Source of the DNA: Oscillospiraceae bacterium
Lineage (GTDB): Bacteria > Bacillota > Clostridia > Oscillospirales > Oscillospiraceae
Reading direction: 5' to 3'
Length of the DNA stretch: 64,000 nt
NCBI GenBank assembly: GCA_009784725.1
Contig: WQXS01000006.1
Coordinates: 22,742 to 86,741, forward strand
Part shown: one piece after another, positions 7,069 to 15,465 of the stretch
How positions within the stretch are numbered: position 1 is the first letter of the stretch
Layout: each line of letters opens with the position of its first letter
Notes under the pieces: model-generated
Databases searched by the model: none
What the model saw: only the letters and a program-made list of their open reading frames with translations
What the model was told of the DNA's origin: nothing
Translations under genes and position numbers: made by a program

Positions 7069-8586
7069 CTATACCTCAAATTCCAGTAAATCTCTTATTT
7101 GAGTTTTTTCGTCTATGCCCGGGAAGACTTCCTTCAGTTTCAGGCCTGATGCGGTTAGTTCGAAGACGCAGCGTTCTGTGATGTAGAGGACTCTTTGGCC
7201 TCTTTTGATTGCGTGTTTGCCGGAGAAGCTTATTGCGGTGATTTCGTTTTTGAATTTTTTGATTGCGCCTTCGTTTTCGATTATGACGTTTTCGTTATCT
7301 TTTATAACTTTTAGGCCTTTTGTGGAGAAGCTCAGGCAAAAGACGATATTTTTTGTGGCATAGGTAATGTTGGCAAAGCCGCCGATTCCGGCAAAGTAGC
7401 CGTCCATTCTGTGGGCGTTGACGTTGCCGTGTTTGTCGACTTCAAGGCCGCCGAGGAAGCAGATATCAAGCCCGCCGCCGTCGTAGAAGTCAAACTGGGT
7501 TGCCATTTCGCAAATCATATCTGCGCCGATTGTTGCGCCGAACGCAAGGCCGGGAGCGGGCAGGCCGCCGATTCCGCCGGCTTCGACGGTTATGTATATG
7601 TCTTTTAGAATGCCAAGGTTTGAAGCATGCTTTCCGACTGTTTCGGGTATGCCTATACCGATGTTTACAATCTGCTCCGGCTTTAACTCTCTTGCTGCAC
7701 GTTCACCGATTATATCGGCTGCCATGTCTCTGTATTTTCCGTCGGAGCCTGTTTTCCTTGTTTTTTCCGAGATTTTATTGATGTAATAATCCATATGCGT
7801 TGTCGGTACATGGACATCTCCCGAGAGTGCCGGGTTATACTCCCCTGCTTCTGCGGCTTCTTCACAGACTACTACAGCATCGACCAATAACCCGGGGATA
7901 ATAACATTTCTGGGGCGTGAAAACTGATGACTCACCCGCTCGACTTCAACGATTACTTTCCCGCCGTTGCGTTTTGTAGCCTGAGCGGTAGCAAGTGCAT
8001 CAACCATAAGATATTCTTTTTCAAACGAAATATTCCCGTTCGGGTCAACGGTTGTCCCTTTGATAAATGCAATATCTATACTCGGTGTGTCATATAACAG
8101 AAATTCTTTTCCGTTAATTTCGTGAAGCCTGACAAGTTCTTTTTGCGATTTGTCATTAAGTGCGTATTTATCGACTCTCGGGTCGCAGTAGATTCCGACT
8201 CCGACCTCGCTTAAATGCCACTCACGCCCTGCGGCAGCAGCCCGTATTGTATGCGACAATACGCCAAGCGGCAGACAGTATGCTTCGATTTCACCCGCAA
8301 GTGCCATCTTTGTCGCAACCGGCATACTTCCGAAATGACCTGCGACAACTTCTCTGACCGCTCCGAGCTTTATGTAACGGTCGGCAAGACGGTTTTCATC
8401 CCAAATCCCAAATCCTGCAGCACAAAACAACCGTAAGTTATTCGGCGAACCTGTTTCAAGAAAACGTTCATATACAGCATTATGCAAGGCCTCGGGATTC
8501 GACCATGCCAAAAAGGAATTTATCGCAATACAATCCCCGTCCTTGATAAGCTCAACCGCATCACGTGCCGAAATAATCCTAAACAC
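7069..8586 (-). CDS. Acetate/propionate-type CoA-transferase (family I, fused subunits)
   Basis: 505 residues, a fusion of the alpha and beta halves of family I CoA-transferases. The N-terminal half shows the glycine-rich CoA region (GIWDENRLADRY, LPLGVLSHTIRAAAAGR) and the C-terminal half the catalytic glutamate motif TVEAGGIGG near residue 330, with GLDICFLGGLEVDKHGNVN after it. Length and order match propionate CoA-transferase and YdiF-like enzymes, which move CoA between acyl-CoA and short-chain acids in fermentation; the acid used is not predictable. The start is GTG (8584-8586) with AAGGAG 8 bases upstream. It is divergent from aspS. The stop codon lies 9 bases from element E1. Confidence 0.88.
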   Translation of the reverse strand: MFRIISARDAVELIKDGDCIAINSFLAWSNPEALHNAVYERFLETGSPNNLRLFCAAGFGIWDENRLADRYIKLGAVREVVAGHFGSMPVATKMALAGEIEAYCLPLGVLSHTIRAAAAGREWHLSEVGVGIYCDPRVDKYALNDKSQKELVRLHEINGKEFLLYDTPSIDIAFIKGTTVDPNGNISFEKEYLMVDALATAQATKRNGGKVIVEVERVSHQFSRPRNVIIPGLLVDAVVVCEEAAEAGEYNPALSGDVHVPTTHMDYYINKISEKTRKTGSDGKYRDMAADIIGERAARELKPEQIVNIGIGIPETVGKHASNLGILKDIYITVEAGGIGGLPAPGLAFGATIGADMICEMATQFDFYDGGGLDICFLGGLEVDKHGNVNAHRMDGYFAGIGGFANITYATKNIVFCLSFSTKGLKVIKDNENVIIENEGAIKKFKNEITAISFSGKHAIKRGQRVLYITERCVFELTASGLKLKEVFPGIDEKTQIRDLLEFEV

Positions 8587-8644
8587 TTAATCAACTCCTT
8601 ATAAACAGCGGAATTTCTCACTCTCGCCATTCTATCATATAATA

Positions 8645-8673
8645 TTGTAACTTGTATATAAATATAGTATACT
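8645..8673 (+). promoter_or_regulatory. aspS promoter
   Basis: TTGTAA at 8645-8650 and TATACT at 8668-8673 with a 17-base spacer, 31 bases upstream of the aspS start, which has SD AAGGGGA. Confidence 0.75.
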
Positions 8674-8704
8674 TACGTGAAGTTTACACTTAAGGGGAAA
8701 GATA

Positions 8705-10432
8705 ATGCACAGAACGCATCTTGCTGCACAGCCGACAGGAGATAATATCGGACAGGAGCTGACACTCTGCGGGTGGGTCGAATCCATTCGTGACCACGGT
8801 GGTGTCAAGTTTATTGATTTACGGGATTTCAGCGGAAAAATGCAAATAGTTTTGCATGATGATTCATTGCTTGACGGTGTTAACCGTGAGGCAGTTATAG
8901 CTGTCACAGGCAAACTGCGTGAGCGCAGCAAAGAAACAATTAACCCAAAGCACTCTACGGGATATATTGAAGTTTTCGCCGATAAGCTTGAAATACTCGG
9001 AACATGCAAAAATATGCTGCCGTTTGAAATAGATGAATCCAAAACAATCCGTGAGGATTTACGCATGATGTTCCGTTATCTTGACCTGCGCAATCCTCTG
9101 ATGCGCGATAATATTGTTCTGCGTTCAAATATAATCAGTTTTATACGTGAGAAAATGACAGAGCTTGGGTTTCTTGAAATTCAAACACCTATTCTTACAG
9201 CTTCATCACCCGAAGGGGCTCGCGATTATCTTGTTCCGAGCCGTAAGCACAAGGGTAAATTTTATGCACTTCCGCAGGCACCGCAGATGTTTAAGCAGCT
9301 TTTGATGGTATCGGGCTTTGACAAGTATTTCCAAATTGCTCCGTGCTTCCGTGATGAGGATGCCCGTGTCGACCGCACTCCCGGCGAGTTTTACCAGCTT
9401 GACTTTGAAATGGCATTTGCCGAGCAGGAGGATGTTTTTGCCATCGGCGAAAAGGTAATGTATGAAACCTTTACAAAATTTTCCGATAAAAAAGTATCAC
9501 CTACACCGTTTAGAAGAATGACCTACGATGAATGTATGCTTAAATACGGCACCGATAAACCCGACCTGCGAAACCCGCTGATTATCCATGATTTGACAGA
9601 TTTCTTTAAAAATGTGGAGTTTGCTTTGTTTAAAGGCAAACCCGTAAGAGGAATAGTCGCCGGTTGTTCTGACAAACCCCGCAGCTTTTTTGACAATTCC
9701 TTAAAATATGCTGTGAGCATCGGTATGAAAGGCCTTGGTTACCTGACTCTTGCAGGTGATGATTTCAAAGGGCCGATTGAAAAATTCTTAAGCCCCGAAC
9801 AGAAAAAGGGGCTTATTAGCTCACTTGCGATGAAAGACGGCGACACCTTGTTTTTTATCTGCGATGCAGCGGCAGCTGTTAACGGTTTTGCAGGTGATAT
9901 AAGAACCTGGCTCGGCACAAACCTTGATATTACGGATAAGGATTCCTTTGAATTTTGCTATATAACCGATTATCCGATGTATGAATTTAATCCCGAAACA
10001 AAAAAAATCGACTTTACTCACAACCCGTTTTCAATGCCGATTGGCGGTCTCGAAGCACTCGAAACAAAAGACCCGCTCGATATATATGCATATCAGTATG
10101 ATATTGTCTGCAACGGTATTGAACTCTCCTCGGGAGCAGTACGCAACCACTCCCCCGAGATAATGAAAAAAGCCTTTGAAATTGCAGGCTATACCGAAAA
10201 AGAACTCGAAAAACGCTTCGGCGCATTATACACCGCATTCCAATACGGAGCACCTCCCCACGCAGGAATGGCCCCCGGCATCGACAGAATAATCATGCTT
10301 ATTGCCGAAGAGGAAACACTGAGAGAGGTAATCGCCTTCCCCCTGAACAGCAACGCCCAGGACTACCTCCTCGGCGCCCCGAGCGAAGTCTCAGAAATGC
10401 AGCTCAGAGAAGCACATATTAAGATAAGATAA
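8705..10432 (+). CDS. aspS: Aspartyl-tRNA synthetase
   Basis: 575 residues, the usual length for the bacterial enzyme. Residues 1-110 are the OB-fold anticodon-binding domain (LCGWVESIRDHGGVKFIDLRD). The class II catalytic core includes ILTASSPEGARDYLVP, FRDEDARVDRTPGEFYQLDFEM (motif 2) and GMAPGIDRIIMLIA (motif 3), with the bacterial GAD insert between about 280 and 420. It charges tRNA-Asp in the cytoplasm. A clear promoter lies upstream and a palindromic element plus terminator downstream, so it is probably monocistronic. The enzyme could be discriminating or could also charge tRNA-Asn; the sequence does not decide this. Confidence 0.97.
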   Translation: MHRTHLAAQPTGDNIGQELTLCGWVESIRDHGGVKFIDLRDFSGKMQIVLHDDSLLDGVNREAVIAVTGKLRERSKETINPKHSTGYIEVFADKLEILGTCKNMLPFEIDESKTIREDLRMMFRYLDLRNPLMRDNIVLRSNIISFIREKMTELGFLEIQTPILTASSPEGARDYLVPSRKHKGKFYALPQAPQMFKQLLMVSGFDKYFQIAPCFRDEDARVDRTPGEFYQLDFEMAFAEQEDVFAIGEKVMYETFTKFSDKKVSPTPFRRMTYDECMLKYGTDKPDLRNPLIIHDLTDFFKNVEFALFKGKPVRGIVAGCSDKPRSFFDNSLKYAVSIGMKGLGYLTLAGDDFKGPIEKFLSPEQKKGLISSLAMKDGDTLFFICDAAAAVNGFAGDIRTWLGTNLDITDKDSFEFCYITDYPMYEFNPETKKIDFTHNPFSMPIGGLEALETKDPLDIYAYQYDIVCNGIELSSGAVRNHSPEIMKKAFEIAGYTEKELEKRFGALYTAFQYGAPPHAGMAPGIDRIIMLIAEEETLREVIAFPLNSNAQDYLLGAPSEVSEMQLREAHIKIR

Positions 10433-10435
10433 AAT

Positions 10436-10598
10436 GGTGTTGTGATTTGTTCAGGGTGGCTTAGGGTTAATTAAATTAATTTCCTTTCGCTCAGATGAAA
10501 CGTCCTATTTCAACAGAGCGCCCCTCAGCGTCCATGCTTCGGTGTGCGAAAACTAATTTAACTAACCCTAAACCACCCTCAAAACAAATCACAACACC
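10436..10598. repeat. Palindromic element E2 (class 1 core)
   Basis: Long imperfect arms (about 45 bases each; outer 15 bases 10436-10450 and 10584-10598 perfectly paired, inner part with a few mismatches and a three-base offset) flank a core of about 75 bases that begins TTTCGCTCAGA and ends GGTGTGCGAAAA. The core is nearly identical to that of E3. It lies between the convergent ends of aspS and the hydrogenase-MCP gene. Confidence 0.9.
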
Positions 10599-10602
10599 GC
10601 TC

Positions 10603-10643
10603 CAAAAAAATGTCCCGCCCTCAATGTGAGGGCGGGAGTTTTT
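10603..10643. terminator. Bidirectional terminator
   Basis: Stem CCCGCCCTC / GAGGGCGGG with loop AATGT, flanked by an A-run on the left and a T-run on the right, so it can end transcripts from both aspS and the convergent gene at 10651. Confidence 0.85.
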
Positions 10644-10650
10644 AATCCTG

Positions 10651-12504
10651 TTATTGTGTTAGTCTCTCTGCTTTTTCTTCGACGTCTTGAAGGAGTTCGG
10701 GGAGAGTGCCGAGTGAGGAGATGATGTTTTCGGAGTTTGTTGTTATTTCGCTTGCCTGCTCCATTATTTTGCTCTTTACATCTGCGAGGGTTTCGATGAG
10801 CGGCTCCATGTTTTCGTTGTTGCTCAGTGATTCAGTTGCGGCATTTGTGCTTTGCTCACTGAGTTGTTTGATTCTTTGGGCGACAACAGCAAAGCCTTTA
10901 CCGTGCTGACCTGCGCGTGCGGCTTCTGTTGATGCGTTGATTGCAAGCAGGTTTGTCTGTCTTGAAACATTGATAACACTCTCGCCTGTCATTGCGTATT
11001 TTCTCATCAAAGTTTGGAGCTCCGGAACGATTTCGCTGAGTTCATCTGCAGCGGTAACAAGAGCTTCAACCTCATCGTGAATTTCATTAACGGTTTTGAT
11101 TGTTTCTTCGGTTTTCTCGCCTGCTTCACCGAGGGCTTCAATCATTGTCCGGATTGCATCACGAAGTTCCACGGAGCGTTGTTCGGTTTCCTGATTCATC
11201 TTCTCGATTGAATCGCTTTTTTCCTGCATGACGCTGCGGTGGTAATCAGAGCAGTTATCGGCAATATTGATATCCTTTGCAATTGCTCTTGCCATTTTTT
11301 CGCATGTCGGGAATCCGCAGCCGCGGCAATCCAGATGACGTGATTTTTCAGTAGTCTTAAGAAGATCGCCGTATGCTTTTTCAAGCTGGGCTTTTGAAAC
11401 GGTTTTGCGGTTTATCGGTTTTGCAGTATATCTGCGGATATAATCATCGAGATTCAGATCCTTGTCGAATTTTGCGAAATTCGGGCCGGGAGGAAGCTTT
11501 TTCCTCGATTTATTTTTCATTGTGTCGTTGACAACCTTGTACATTGCTTCGCTTATTTCATACTCGTCATGCTCGGTACGGATAGCACCTGTTCCTGCGT
11601 TACAACCTCTTGCACAGTTGAGAACGTCAACAATAAAGGGAAGATTGTTCTTTTTCGCCAGGTATTCTTCGAGGAAATGACTTGTGTGCGGCTGACCTTC
11701 AACCTGGAATATCCATTTGCCCTGGACATACTGCTCAATATTTACGCGAAGACCGCCGGGTGATGAATAAATCGAACCAAGCCCGTGAGCTTCATTATCA
11801 TACATTGCTTCATTGCTTCCGCGCCAGCTCGTTTTGTTCTCATCAAGATATTCAACAAGCCTTTTGTATGTAACATTATAACCGACAATTGAACCGCCGC
11901 CGCAATTGGGATCACTGAATTCGTCAAATTTGGCAATACAGGGTGACAAAAAGCAGTACGGTCCCTGAAGATGTTTAACATTCTTCATGTATATTGCCGT
12001 ACACATTGCGGGACTATGAATCGGTGATAGGCGTGAAAGTAAGCCGGGAACATATTTTTCAATATAGTTTACGATTGCCGGACAGGGTTGAGTAACAACA
12101 CCTTCTACAGGGTTTTTTGTCAGGAAACGCAGATGCGCCCATGTACAAATATCGGCTCCGTATGATGTGTCATATATTGCGTTTGCGCCAAGTGATTTCA
12201 GGTATCCGAGTAATCTCGGCCATTCGGGAACATTACTGCGAAGTGCGGGGGCAACGAGAATGGGAATTTTTCTGCCGGACCTTAAATCCGATAAAAAACG
12301 CTCTGTATCATCGAAGAAATACCTGGCATTATGTGTACAGCTGCGTATACATTCACCGCAGCAGATACATTTATCCGGGTCTACCTCCAGAATGTTTATA
12401 CCGCCTTTATTAACGGCTACGTTGGCTTCATCGCACGGGCACTTGGATATACATTGGTTACATCCTACACAGTTTTCATTTGTAAAAATTTTACTTGTTG
12501 CCAT
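10651..12504 (-). CDS. Sensory [FeFe]-hydrogenase-like protein with MCP signalling domain
   Basis: 617 residues, no membrane segment. Residues 10-58 hold two 4Fe-4S ferredoxin motifs (C12 C15 C18 C22; C46 C49 C52 C56). Residues 75-310 are a hydrogenase catalytic-domain relative: the H-cluster loops appear as TQPCP (Cys141), LSPCIAK (Cys189) and LNCARGC (Cys297, Cys301), with the first loop reduced compared with TSCCP of catalytic enzymes. Residues 393-418 form another four-Cys cluster. Residues 430-617 are a methyl-accepting-type coiled coil with the hairpin tip NLLAINASTEAARAG. This matches the sensory classes of [FeFe] hydrogenases, thought to report H2 or redox state. Output could be chemotaxis-like; no cheA or cheW is in the window. 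Confidence 0.88.
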   Translation of the reverse strand: MATSKIFTNENCVGCNQCISKCPCDEANVAVNKGGINILEVDPDKCICCGECIRSCTHNARYFFDDTERFLSDLRSGRKIPILVAPALRSNVPEWPRLLGYLKSLGANAIYDTSYGADICTWAHLRFLTKNPVEGVVTQPCPAIVNYIEKYVPGLLSRLSPIHSPAMCTAIYMKNVKHLQGPYCFLSPCIAKFDEFSDPNCGGGSIVGYNVTYKRLVEYLDENKTSWRGSNEAMYDNEAHGLGSIYSSPGGLRVNIEQYVQGKWIFQVEGQPHTSHFLEEYLAKKNNLPFIVDVLNCARGCNAGTGAIRTEHDEYEISEAMYKVVNDTMKNKSRKKLPPGPNFAKFDKDLNLDDYIRRYTAKPINRKTVSKAQLEKAYGDLLKTTEKSRHLDCRGCGFPTCEKMARAIAKDINIADNCSDYHRSVMQEKSDSIEKMNQETEQRSVELRDAIRTMIEALGEAGEKTEETIKTVNEIHDEVEALVTAADELSEIVPELQTLMRKYAMTGESVINVSRQTNLLAINASTEAARAGQHGKGFAVVAQRIKQLSEQSTNAATESLSNNENMEPLIETLADVKSKIMEQASEITTNSENIISSLGTLPELLQDVEEKAERLTQ

Positions 12505-12569
12505 TCGCTTTCAACCCCTTCTCTGATTTGAGAATATTCATCCCCTAATATTATTAACGGTATTATTTT

Positions 12570-12588
12570 ACGGATATTTCGTATCCGT
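12570..12588. promoter_or_regulatory. Inverted repeat upstream of the hydrogenase-MCP gene
   Basis: ACGGATA and TATCCGT separated by five bases, about 66 bases upstream of the start codon at 12504. It could be an operator or a small RNA hairpin in the leader; no regulator is assigned. Confidence 0.35.
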
Positions 12589-12720
12589 GATGTTAGCACA
12601 TTTTCAGTACACTTGCAAGTATATTTCATAAAAAGTATCATTAATAGTGCAAGATGTTGCATTTATTGTGTGAAATGCAAAAGAGCGAACCTGTACGATC
12701 CGCCCGCCTGCTATGTTGTA

Positions 12721-12978
12721 TTAATCTGTTACATAAGGAAGTAATGCAATTTGACGTGCACGTTTGATTGCAATCATTAAGCGTCTTTGATGCTTCGCAC
12801 AGACTCCGGTTGTTCTGCGCGGAAGGATTTTACTGCGTTCGGATATGCATTTACGCAGTCTTGCTACGTCTTTATAATCGATATCCTGTACTTTATCTAC
12901 GCAAAACTGGCATACTTTCTTTTTGCGTTTATGACCGTGAGGTCTTGAATCTCTGTCTCTATCTCTATCATGTGACAA
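12721..12978 (-). CDS. rpsR: 30S ribosomal protein S18
   Basis: 85 residues with a basic, Arg/Asp-rich N-terminal extension ([20 protein letters not shown]) followed by the S18 fold: [39 protein letters not shown] and [14 protein letters not shown]. Cysteines at the CxxC and at GVC suggest a zinc-binding form. It packs against S6 in the 30S platform. It is the last gene of rpsF-ssb-rpsR, 41 bases after ssb. Confidence 0.97.
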   Translation of the reverse strand: MSHDRDRDRDSRPHGHKRKKKVCQFCVDKVQDIDYKDVARLRKCISERSKILPRRTTGVCAKHQRRLMIAIKRARQIALLPYVTD

Positions 12979-13019
12979 TGTTTACTCATTCCTTTCAATA
13001 TTGTTTGCTCACAAACTTC

Positions 13020-13463
13020 CTAGAACGGCAAGTCGCCGTCATCCATATCAAGCTCGGCGAAGTCGGAGCTTTCAACCGGAGCCATATAACCTGCTCCGAA
13101 ATCTTCTTTAGGGTCTGCCGGGCCTACGGAGGAATCCCTGCTTTTTTTGCTCTCCGTAAAGTAAACATGGTCGGCTATGACTTCGGCTTTTTTACGTTTG
13201 TTATTATCCTTATCGGTCCAGTCACTTATTTGCAAGCGTCCCGAAACCGCTGCCATTTGCCCTTTTGTAAAGTATCTTGCTACAAAATCTGCTGTTCCCC
13301 GCCATGCAACGACATCAATAAAATCCGTTTGCCTTTCTCCGCCGTCCTTTGAAGCATAACCTCTGTCAACAGCAAGTGAAAACGATGTAACGGGTACTCC
13401 GGATTGTGTTTCGCGGCGTTCGGGGTCACGTGTGAGCCTTCCCATGATTACTATGTGATTCAT
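13020..13463 (-). CDS. ssb: Single-stranded DNA-binding protein
   Basis: 147 residues from MNHIVIMGRLTRDPE at 13463. This start is preferred over the upstream ATG codons because SD AAAGGA is correctly spaced and SSB proteins begin this way. OB fold at 1-105 with the conserved GRLTRDPE, FSLAVDR, DFIDVVAWRGTADF and GRLQ segments; the Gly/Asp tail ends in the acidic tip ELDMDDGDLPF, which recruits replication and repair partners. It lies between rpsF and rpsR in the conserved order. Confidence 0.97.
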   Translation of the reverse strand: MNHIVIMGRLTRDPERRETQSGVPVTSFSLAVDRGYASKDGGERQTDFIDVVAWRGTADFVARYFTKGQMAAVSGRLQISDWTDKDNNKRKKAEVIADHVYFTESKKSRDSSVGPADPKEDFGAGYMAPVESSDFAELDMDDGDLPF

Positions 13464-13526
13464 TTTGTTCATTCCTTTCGTCAGCAATGATTTTATTATT
13501 CTTGTAAAGGAATGGACTTTTTTCCT

Positions 13527-13823
13527 TTACTCTTCTATTACGGTTATAAGAGAACGCATGATACCGTCTGTAATTTTAAGAACCCGGTCAAGCTCTGCCG
13601 GAAAATCCGGTGCCGATGAAAACTTGATAAGTACATAGTATCCGTCGGGTTTGTCATTTATCAGATATGCGAGTCTCTTTTTCCCGATTTCATCAAGTTC
13701 GTTGACCGTTCCGTTAGCTTCGATGAGAGATTTAAACTTCTCTACCGTTGCTGCGACCTGTTCCTCGCCGATGTCCAAATCTATAATATACATCAGCTCA
13801 TAATTTGCGGTAATTTTTGCCAT
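13527..13823 (-). CDS. rpsF: 30S ribosomal protein S6
   Basis: 98 residues, full length. ANYELMYIIDLDIGEEQV, then DEIGKKRLAYLINDKPDGYYVLIKF and a final VLKITDGIMRSLI are the standard S6 strands and helices. SD AAGGAGG lies 7 bases before the ATG. First gene of the rpsF-ssb-rpsR operon, with its own promoter and a structured leader, where an S6:S18 complex may feed back on expression. Confidence 0.97.
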   Translation of the reverse strand: MAKITANYELMYIIDLDIGEEQVAATVEKFKSLIEANGTVNELDEIGKKRLAYLINDKPDGYYVLIKFSSAPDFPAELDRVLKITDGIMRSLITVIEE

Positions 13824-13946
13824 GCCGTTTCCACCTCCTTCTGGTCATTTCTCCGGTAGTCCCGGAGAGATTTTGGCCCCCTGTCCTGCAAGGAGCAAGG
13901 ATTAGCTTCCGTTTCGGAAGTTTTGCATCTTTGTGATGCGAAGTTA
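13824..13946 (-). promoter_or_regulatory. Structured rpsF leader, candidate S6:S18 binding leader
   Basis: Between the promoter and the S6 start codon the transcript can form several hairpins: GCATC/GATGC, CTTCC/GGAAG and, nearest the gene, CTCCGG-gacta-CCGGAG, placing CCG near a loop as in the S6:S18 leader motif known from many bacteria. The match is by eye; a covariance-model search would be decisive. Confidence 0.45.
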
Positions 13947-13974
13947 ATTATACATGTATAGCAGGCTTTGTCAA
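13947..13974 (-). promoter_or_regulatory. rpsF operon promoter
   Basis: On the minus strand, TTGACA (13969-13974) and TATAAT (13947-13952), both perfect consensus, with a 16-base spacer. Confidence 0.85.
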
Positions 13975-14007
13975 CAAAAATAATCCGGTGAAAGAAGCTC
14001 ACCGGAT
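13975..14007 (-). terminator. Terminator of the 15.3-14.1 kb gene pair
   Basis: Stem ATCCGGTGA / TCACCGGAT (13983-13991, 13999-14007); on the minus strand it is followed by TATTTTTG. It insulates the rpsF promoter that begins immediately after. Confidence 0.75.
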
Positions 14008-14102
14008 GTATTAATTGTAACAAAAATGTAGAAATATAACGTATAAATTTGAAATTTTCTCAATTTGTATATCAAAACAGGTAAATCAATGATGAATATT
14101 AT

Positions 14103-14555
14103 TTAGAACAATACCGGTGCAAACTGGATAATAAAGAAGATAAATGCAATTAATGTTATTCCGCTGATAATGAAAATAGAGATTTTGTAATTTTTATATT
14201 TCGGTTTGATATACATGATATTCAAAGTGGACGAAATCATGCATAGGCCCAATGAAATAAGCTGCAGCACATAAGCTGTATAAACAAGCGGGTAGTTCCA
14301 CGTTGCCCTTATAACGGACTCGGCACCGAAATGCACATTAAAAAACGTCGTTATGAACCGCATTTCCCTTTCGGGAGCCGCCATTTCCAAAACCACCCAT
14401 ACGGCAGCCATAACACAAAAAGCGATAAGGCACATTACCGATGCCGTGATGCTTTTCCAGTCCTTTTTCTTTCTTTCCCGCTCTCTTTTTTCCTCTTCAT
14501 CTCTTTTATTGAGAAGCTCGGTTATTTTATCATAATCCAACTCGTCAAAATCCAT
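14103..14555 (-). CDS. Hypothetical membrane protein
   Basis: 150 residues. The first 35 are strongly charged (KRDEEEKRERERKKKDW) and would stay in the cytoplasm; then three or four hydrophobic segments follow, about residues 37-58, 88-112 and 122-150. No motif is recognised. It starts 4 bases after the nucleotidyltransferase gene and ends before a terminator, so the two form an operon; no functional link is obvious. Confidence 0.75.
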   Translation of the reverse strand: MDFDELDYDKITELLNKRDEEEKRERERKKKDWKSITASVMCLIAFCVMAAVWVVLEMAAPEREMRFITTFFNVHFGAESVIRATWNYPLVYTAYVLQLISLGLCMISSTLNIMYIKPKYKNYKISIFIISGITLIAFIFFIIQFAPVLF

Positions 14556-14559
14556 AATG

Positions 14560-15306
14560 TCACACCTGCCTTTTATTTAGGATTTCTTCAACCATTTTTA
14601 GCTGCTCTTGTGTGTTTACCCCGATAATATCATCACCGAGATTACGTTTTACTATCCCGGTTTTTTCACCGTCTGCACGCATCAGCCCCGGCACGTCCGT
14701 AATATAGTATTCACCCTGTGAGTTGTCGTTTTTGAGTTTTCCGAGTGTTTCAAGCAGTTTTGGTGTGTTAAATACATAAACTCCCGTATTTAGCTCTGTT
14801 ATCTTTAGCTGCTCCGGTGTACAGTCTTTTTCTTCGACAACTTCAAGAAATCTGTTATCCGCATCCCGTACAATTCTGCCGAATGACATCGGTAAATCGG
14901 ATTCGCCCGTTAAAATCGTACAATCGTTTTTTTCCTCGAAATGAGTCTGCAGCAGCTCCTTGTATACCTCGCTTTTTATTGCGGGCATATCACCGTAGCA
15001 TATAAGCACTGCTCCCGTAAACCCGGTAAGATTTTCTTTTGCAGATGCAACCGCATGACCTGTTCCAAGCTGCTCGGCTTGTACGGCATACGGGTACTCG
15101 CTGAAATAACCGGTCACGCTTTCTTTTTTATATCCGACTACAAGGATGATATCATTTTTATCAATAAACGAAAGTGCACCGAGAACGTGCCACAGAAGCG
15201 GTTTTCCGCATGCTTCTCTCATAACCTTTGGTGCGTCTGTCTCATCACTGTGCAGTCTTGTCCCTTTTCCTGCCGCAAGGACAACAGCCTTTACCCGCTC
15301 TGTCAT
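14560..15306 (-). CDS. GlmU-N-like sugar-phosphate nucleotidyltransferase
   Basis: 248 residues: a single nucleotidyltransferase domain with the signature VVLAAGKGTRL and KVMREACGKPLLWHVL, the uridine-binding QAEQLGTGHAV, and YGDMP with the metal-binding Asp. These are the features of the uridylyltransferase half of GlmU, which makes UDP-GlcNAc from GlcNAc-1-P, but the left-handed beta-helix acetyltransferase half is absent; the protein is about half the length of GlmU. It may be a monofunctional pyrophosphorylase or act on a related sugar. The GTG-overlapping arrangement with the next gene suggests cotranscription. Confidence 0.85.
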   Translation of the reverse strand: MTERVKAVVLAAGKGTRLHSDETDAPKVMREACGKPLLWHVLGALSFIDKNDIILVVGYKKESVTGYFSEYPYAVQAEQLGTGHAVASAKENLTGFTGAVLICYGDMPAIKSEVYKELLQTHFEEKNDCTILTGESDLPMSFGRIVRDADNRFLEVVEEKDCTPEQLKITELNTGVYVFNTPKLLETLGKLKNDNSQGEYYITDVPGLMRADGEKTGIVKRNLGDDIIGVNTQEQLKMVEEILNKRQV

Positions 15307-15465
15307 ACTAATTCCTTTATACTTTCTTCAAATAATTCTTCTTGTATTGTACAACAGTTAGTGTATTATTGCAATATACGCATACAGTAATCGGCTGTTT
15401 ACAAAAGAGTTGCAAAAAGCTGTATAAAAGCTACACAAAACTGCACATAAGGTGATGACAAAGTA

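Noticed and set aside
12768..13352. 194-codon frame opposite rpsR and ssb
   Set aside because: Antisense to two conserved genes; contains no known motif.
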